Assembly: GCF_002259595.1 (NCBI RefSeq)
Contig: NZ_MWWU01000003.1
Location: forward strand, 57,603-121,602
From: Aeriscardovia aeriphila
GTDB taxonomy: Bacteria > Actinomycetota > Actinomycetes > Actinomycetales > Bifidobacteriaceae
Reading direction: 5' to 3'
DNA: 64,000 nt
The translations under genes were made by a program, and so were the position numbers. The notes beneath the pieces were generated by a model. The model was not told the DNA's origin. It made no database searches and worked only from the letters and a program-made list of their open reading frames with translations. Position 1 is the first letter of the stretch. Every line of letters begins with the position of its first letter. Shown piece after piece: positions 63,450-64,000 of this stretch.

Positions 63450-64000
63450 GTGAAGCCAAACAAAGTAAAGCCCAACAAGAAGACTCTCCTGCAGCAGATC
63501 AACGCCGCCAAGCCCGTCAACGCGCTTACCAGCAAGCTGACTAGCCGCACGCGCAAACGCTCCCACAAGGCCATCGAACGGCGAGCCCTCATCGTCGGCA
63601 TTCTGATGAACACCATGCAAGTTCTTGGTGGCGTAGTCGTCGTGCTCATGACCGGCTTGCAAGCCATGTTCCTCGACACCGCGTTCACCTTCATCTCGGT
63701 AGTGTCGGGAATTGTCGCCGTCTACCTCTCCTCGCGAAGCGTGCGCGCAACGAAACGCTTCCCGTACGGCATGTTTGCTTTGGAGCCAATTTACGCGATT
63801 TGCAAGGCGATCTTCACGATCTCACTGCTCGCCTTCTCGCTGCTCGAGGCTGGTAGCGCGGCTTTCGAATACTTCGTGTACGGCCGCGGCGAGCATATGA
63901 GTTTAGGCCCGGTGCTGGTGTATGAGCTGGTGGTGCTCGTTTTGTGCTTTAGCTTGTGGGCTTACTATAGGGCAGAAAACCACGAGATTAACAACGCCAG
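63450..64000 (+). CDS. Cation diffusion facilitator transporter (3' end outside the window)
   Basis: The first 183 codons of a CDF-family heavy-metal or divalent-cation exporter. After a basic N-terminus come helices LIVGILMNTMQVLGGVVVVL and FLDTAFTFISVVSGIVAVYL, the latter in the place of the metal-binding helix, then KRFPYGMFALEPIYAICKA. The start is GTG following GGAAGG. The sequence is open at the window edge. Confidence 0.85.
   Translation, partial: MKPNKVKPNKKTLLQQINAAKPVNALTSKLTSRTRKRSHKAIERRALIVGILMNTMQVLGGVVVVLMTGLQAMFLDTAFTFISVVSGIVAVYLSSRSVRATKRFPYGMFALEPIYAICKAIFTISLLAFSLLEAGSAAFEYFVYGRGEHMSLGPVLVYELVVLVLCFSLWAYYRAENHEINNA

Overview
The window reads as chromosome from a member of the Bifidobacteriaceae, of moderate GC and possibly a Scardovia/Pseudoscardovia-like relative. 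The signs are actinobacterial housekeeping families (DUF3073, DUF4032, ThrE, CNNM/CBS, Tgt), no dedicated ATPase beside the sugar permeases but a free-standing UgpC/MsmK ATPase, LacI-controlled glycosidases, and a tet(W) gene of the kind common in bifidobacteria. The genus cannot be fixed from sequence reading alone.

Layout. 1-17.6 kb is a plant-glycan locus: a GH67 alpha-glucuronidase cut by the window edge, the 3' stump of a sugar permease, a TetR regulator, one LplB/YtcP-like permease pair, three paralogous ~578-aa solute-binding lipoproteins, a YesL-like protein, a LacI regulator, a GH2 beta-mannosidase and a GH1 beta-glucosidase. TTAA-armed palindromes sit upstream of several of these genes. 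After tgt, 19.8-29.2 kb holds a polar amino-acid-type ABC importer, an MTA/SAH-nucleosidase-family protein, two tandem binding proteins, an adenosylhomocysteinase-like protein, a nucleoside-type deaminase and a cupin. Residues in the hydrolase and the nucleosidase suggest 6-oxopurine (inosyl) rather than adenosyl substrates, so this may be a deaminate-first SAH/MTA recycling module.

30.9-36.3 kb is one MmeI-like (type IIL) restriction-modification gene split exactly before its NPPF motif by a 2.6-kb transposase-free element carrying tet(W) with its own promoter, leader peptide and attenuator. 36.5-44.5 kb is housekeeping: DUF3073, trpS, an AlbA_2/ATPase regulator operon with an elaborate palindromic upstream region, thrE, CNNM/CBS, an SprT-like protein, then tRNA-Ile and tRNA-Ala. 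44.6-45.7 kb is gene-free and rich in repeats. 45.7-48.4 kb is a TetR/FtsX/ATPase efflux unit resembling HrtRBA. 48.6-64 kb holds an Rrf2 regulator, dps, dtd, guaC, a small gene with a duplicated Shine-Dalgarno, a DnaQ-like exonuclease, rlmB, a DUF4032 protein, ugpC, asnS, a kinase without a membrane anchor overlapping a membrane-protein gene, a DsbA-like protein, tRNA-Thr and the start of a CDF transporter.

Two short sequence families run across these regions: a motif of the form CTGATAATCTCAAGAAA (about twenty copies, mostly at gene ends and in intergenic DNA), and parS-like 16-mers, including one perfect TGTTTCACGTGAAACA.
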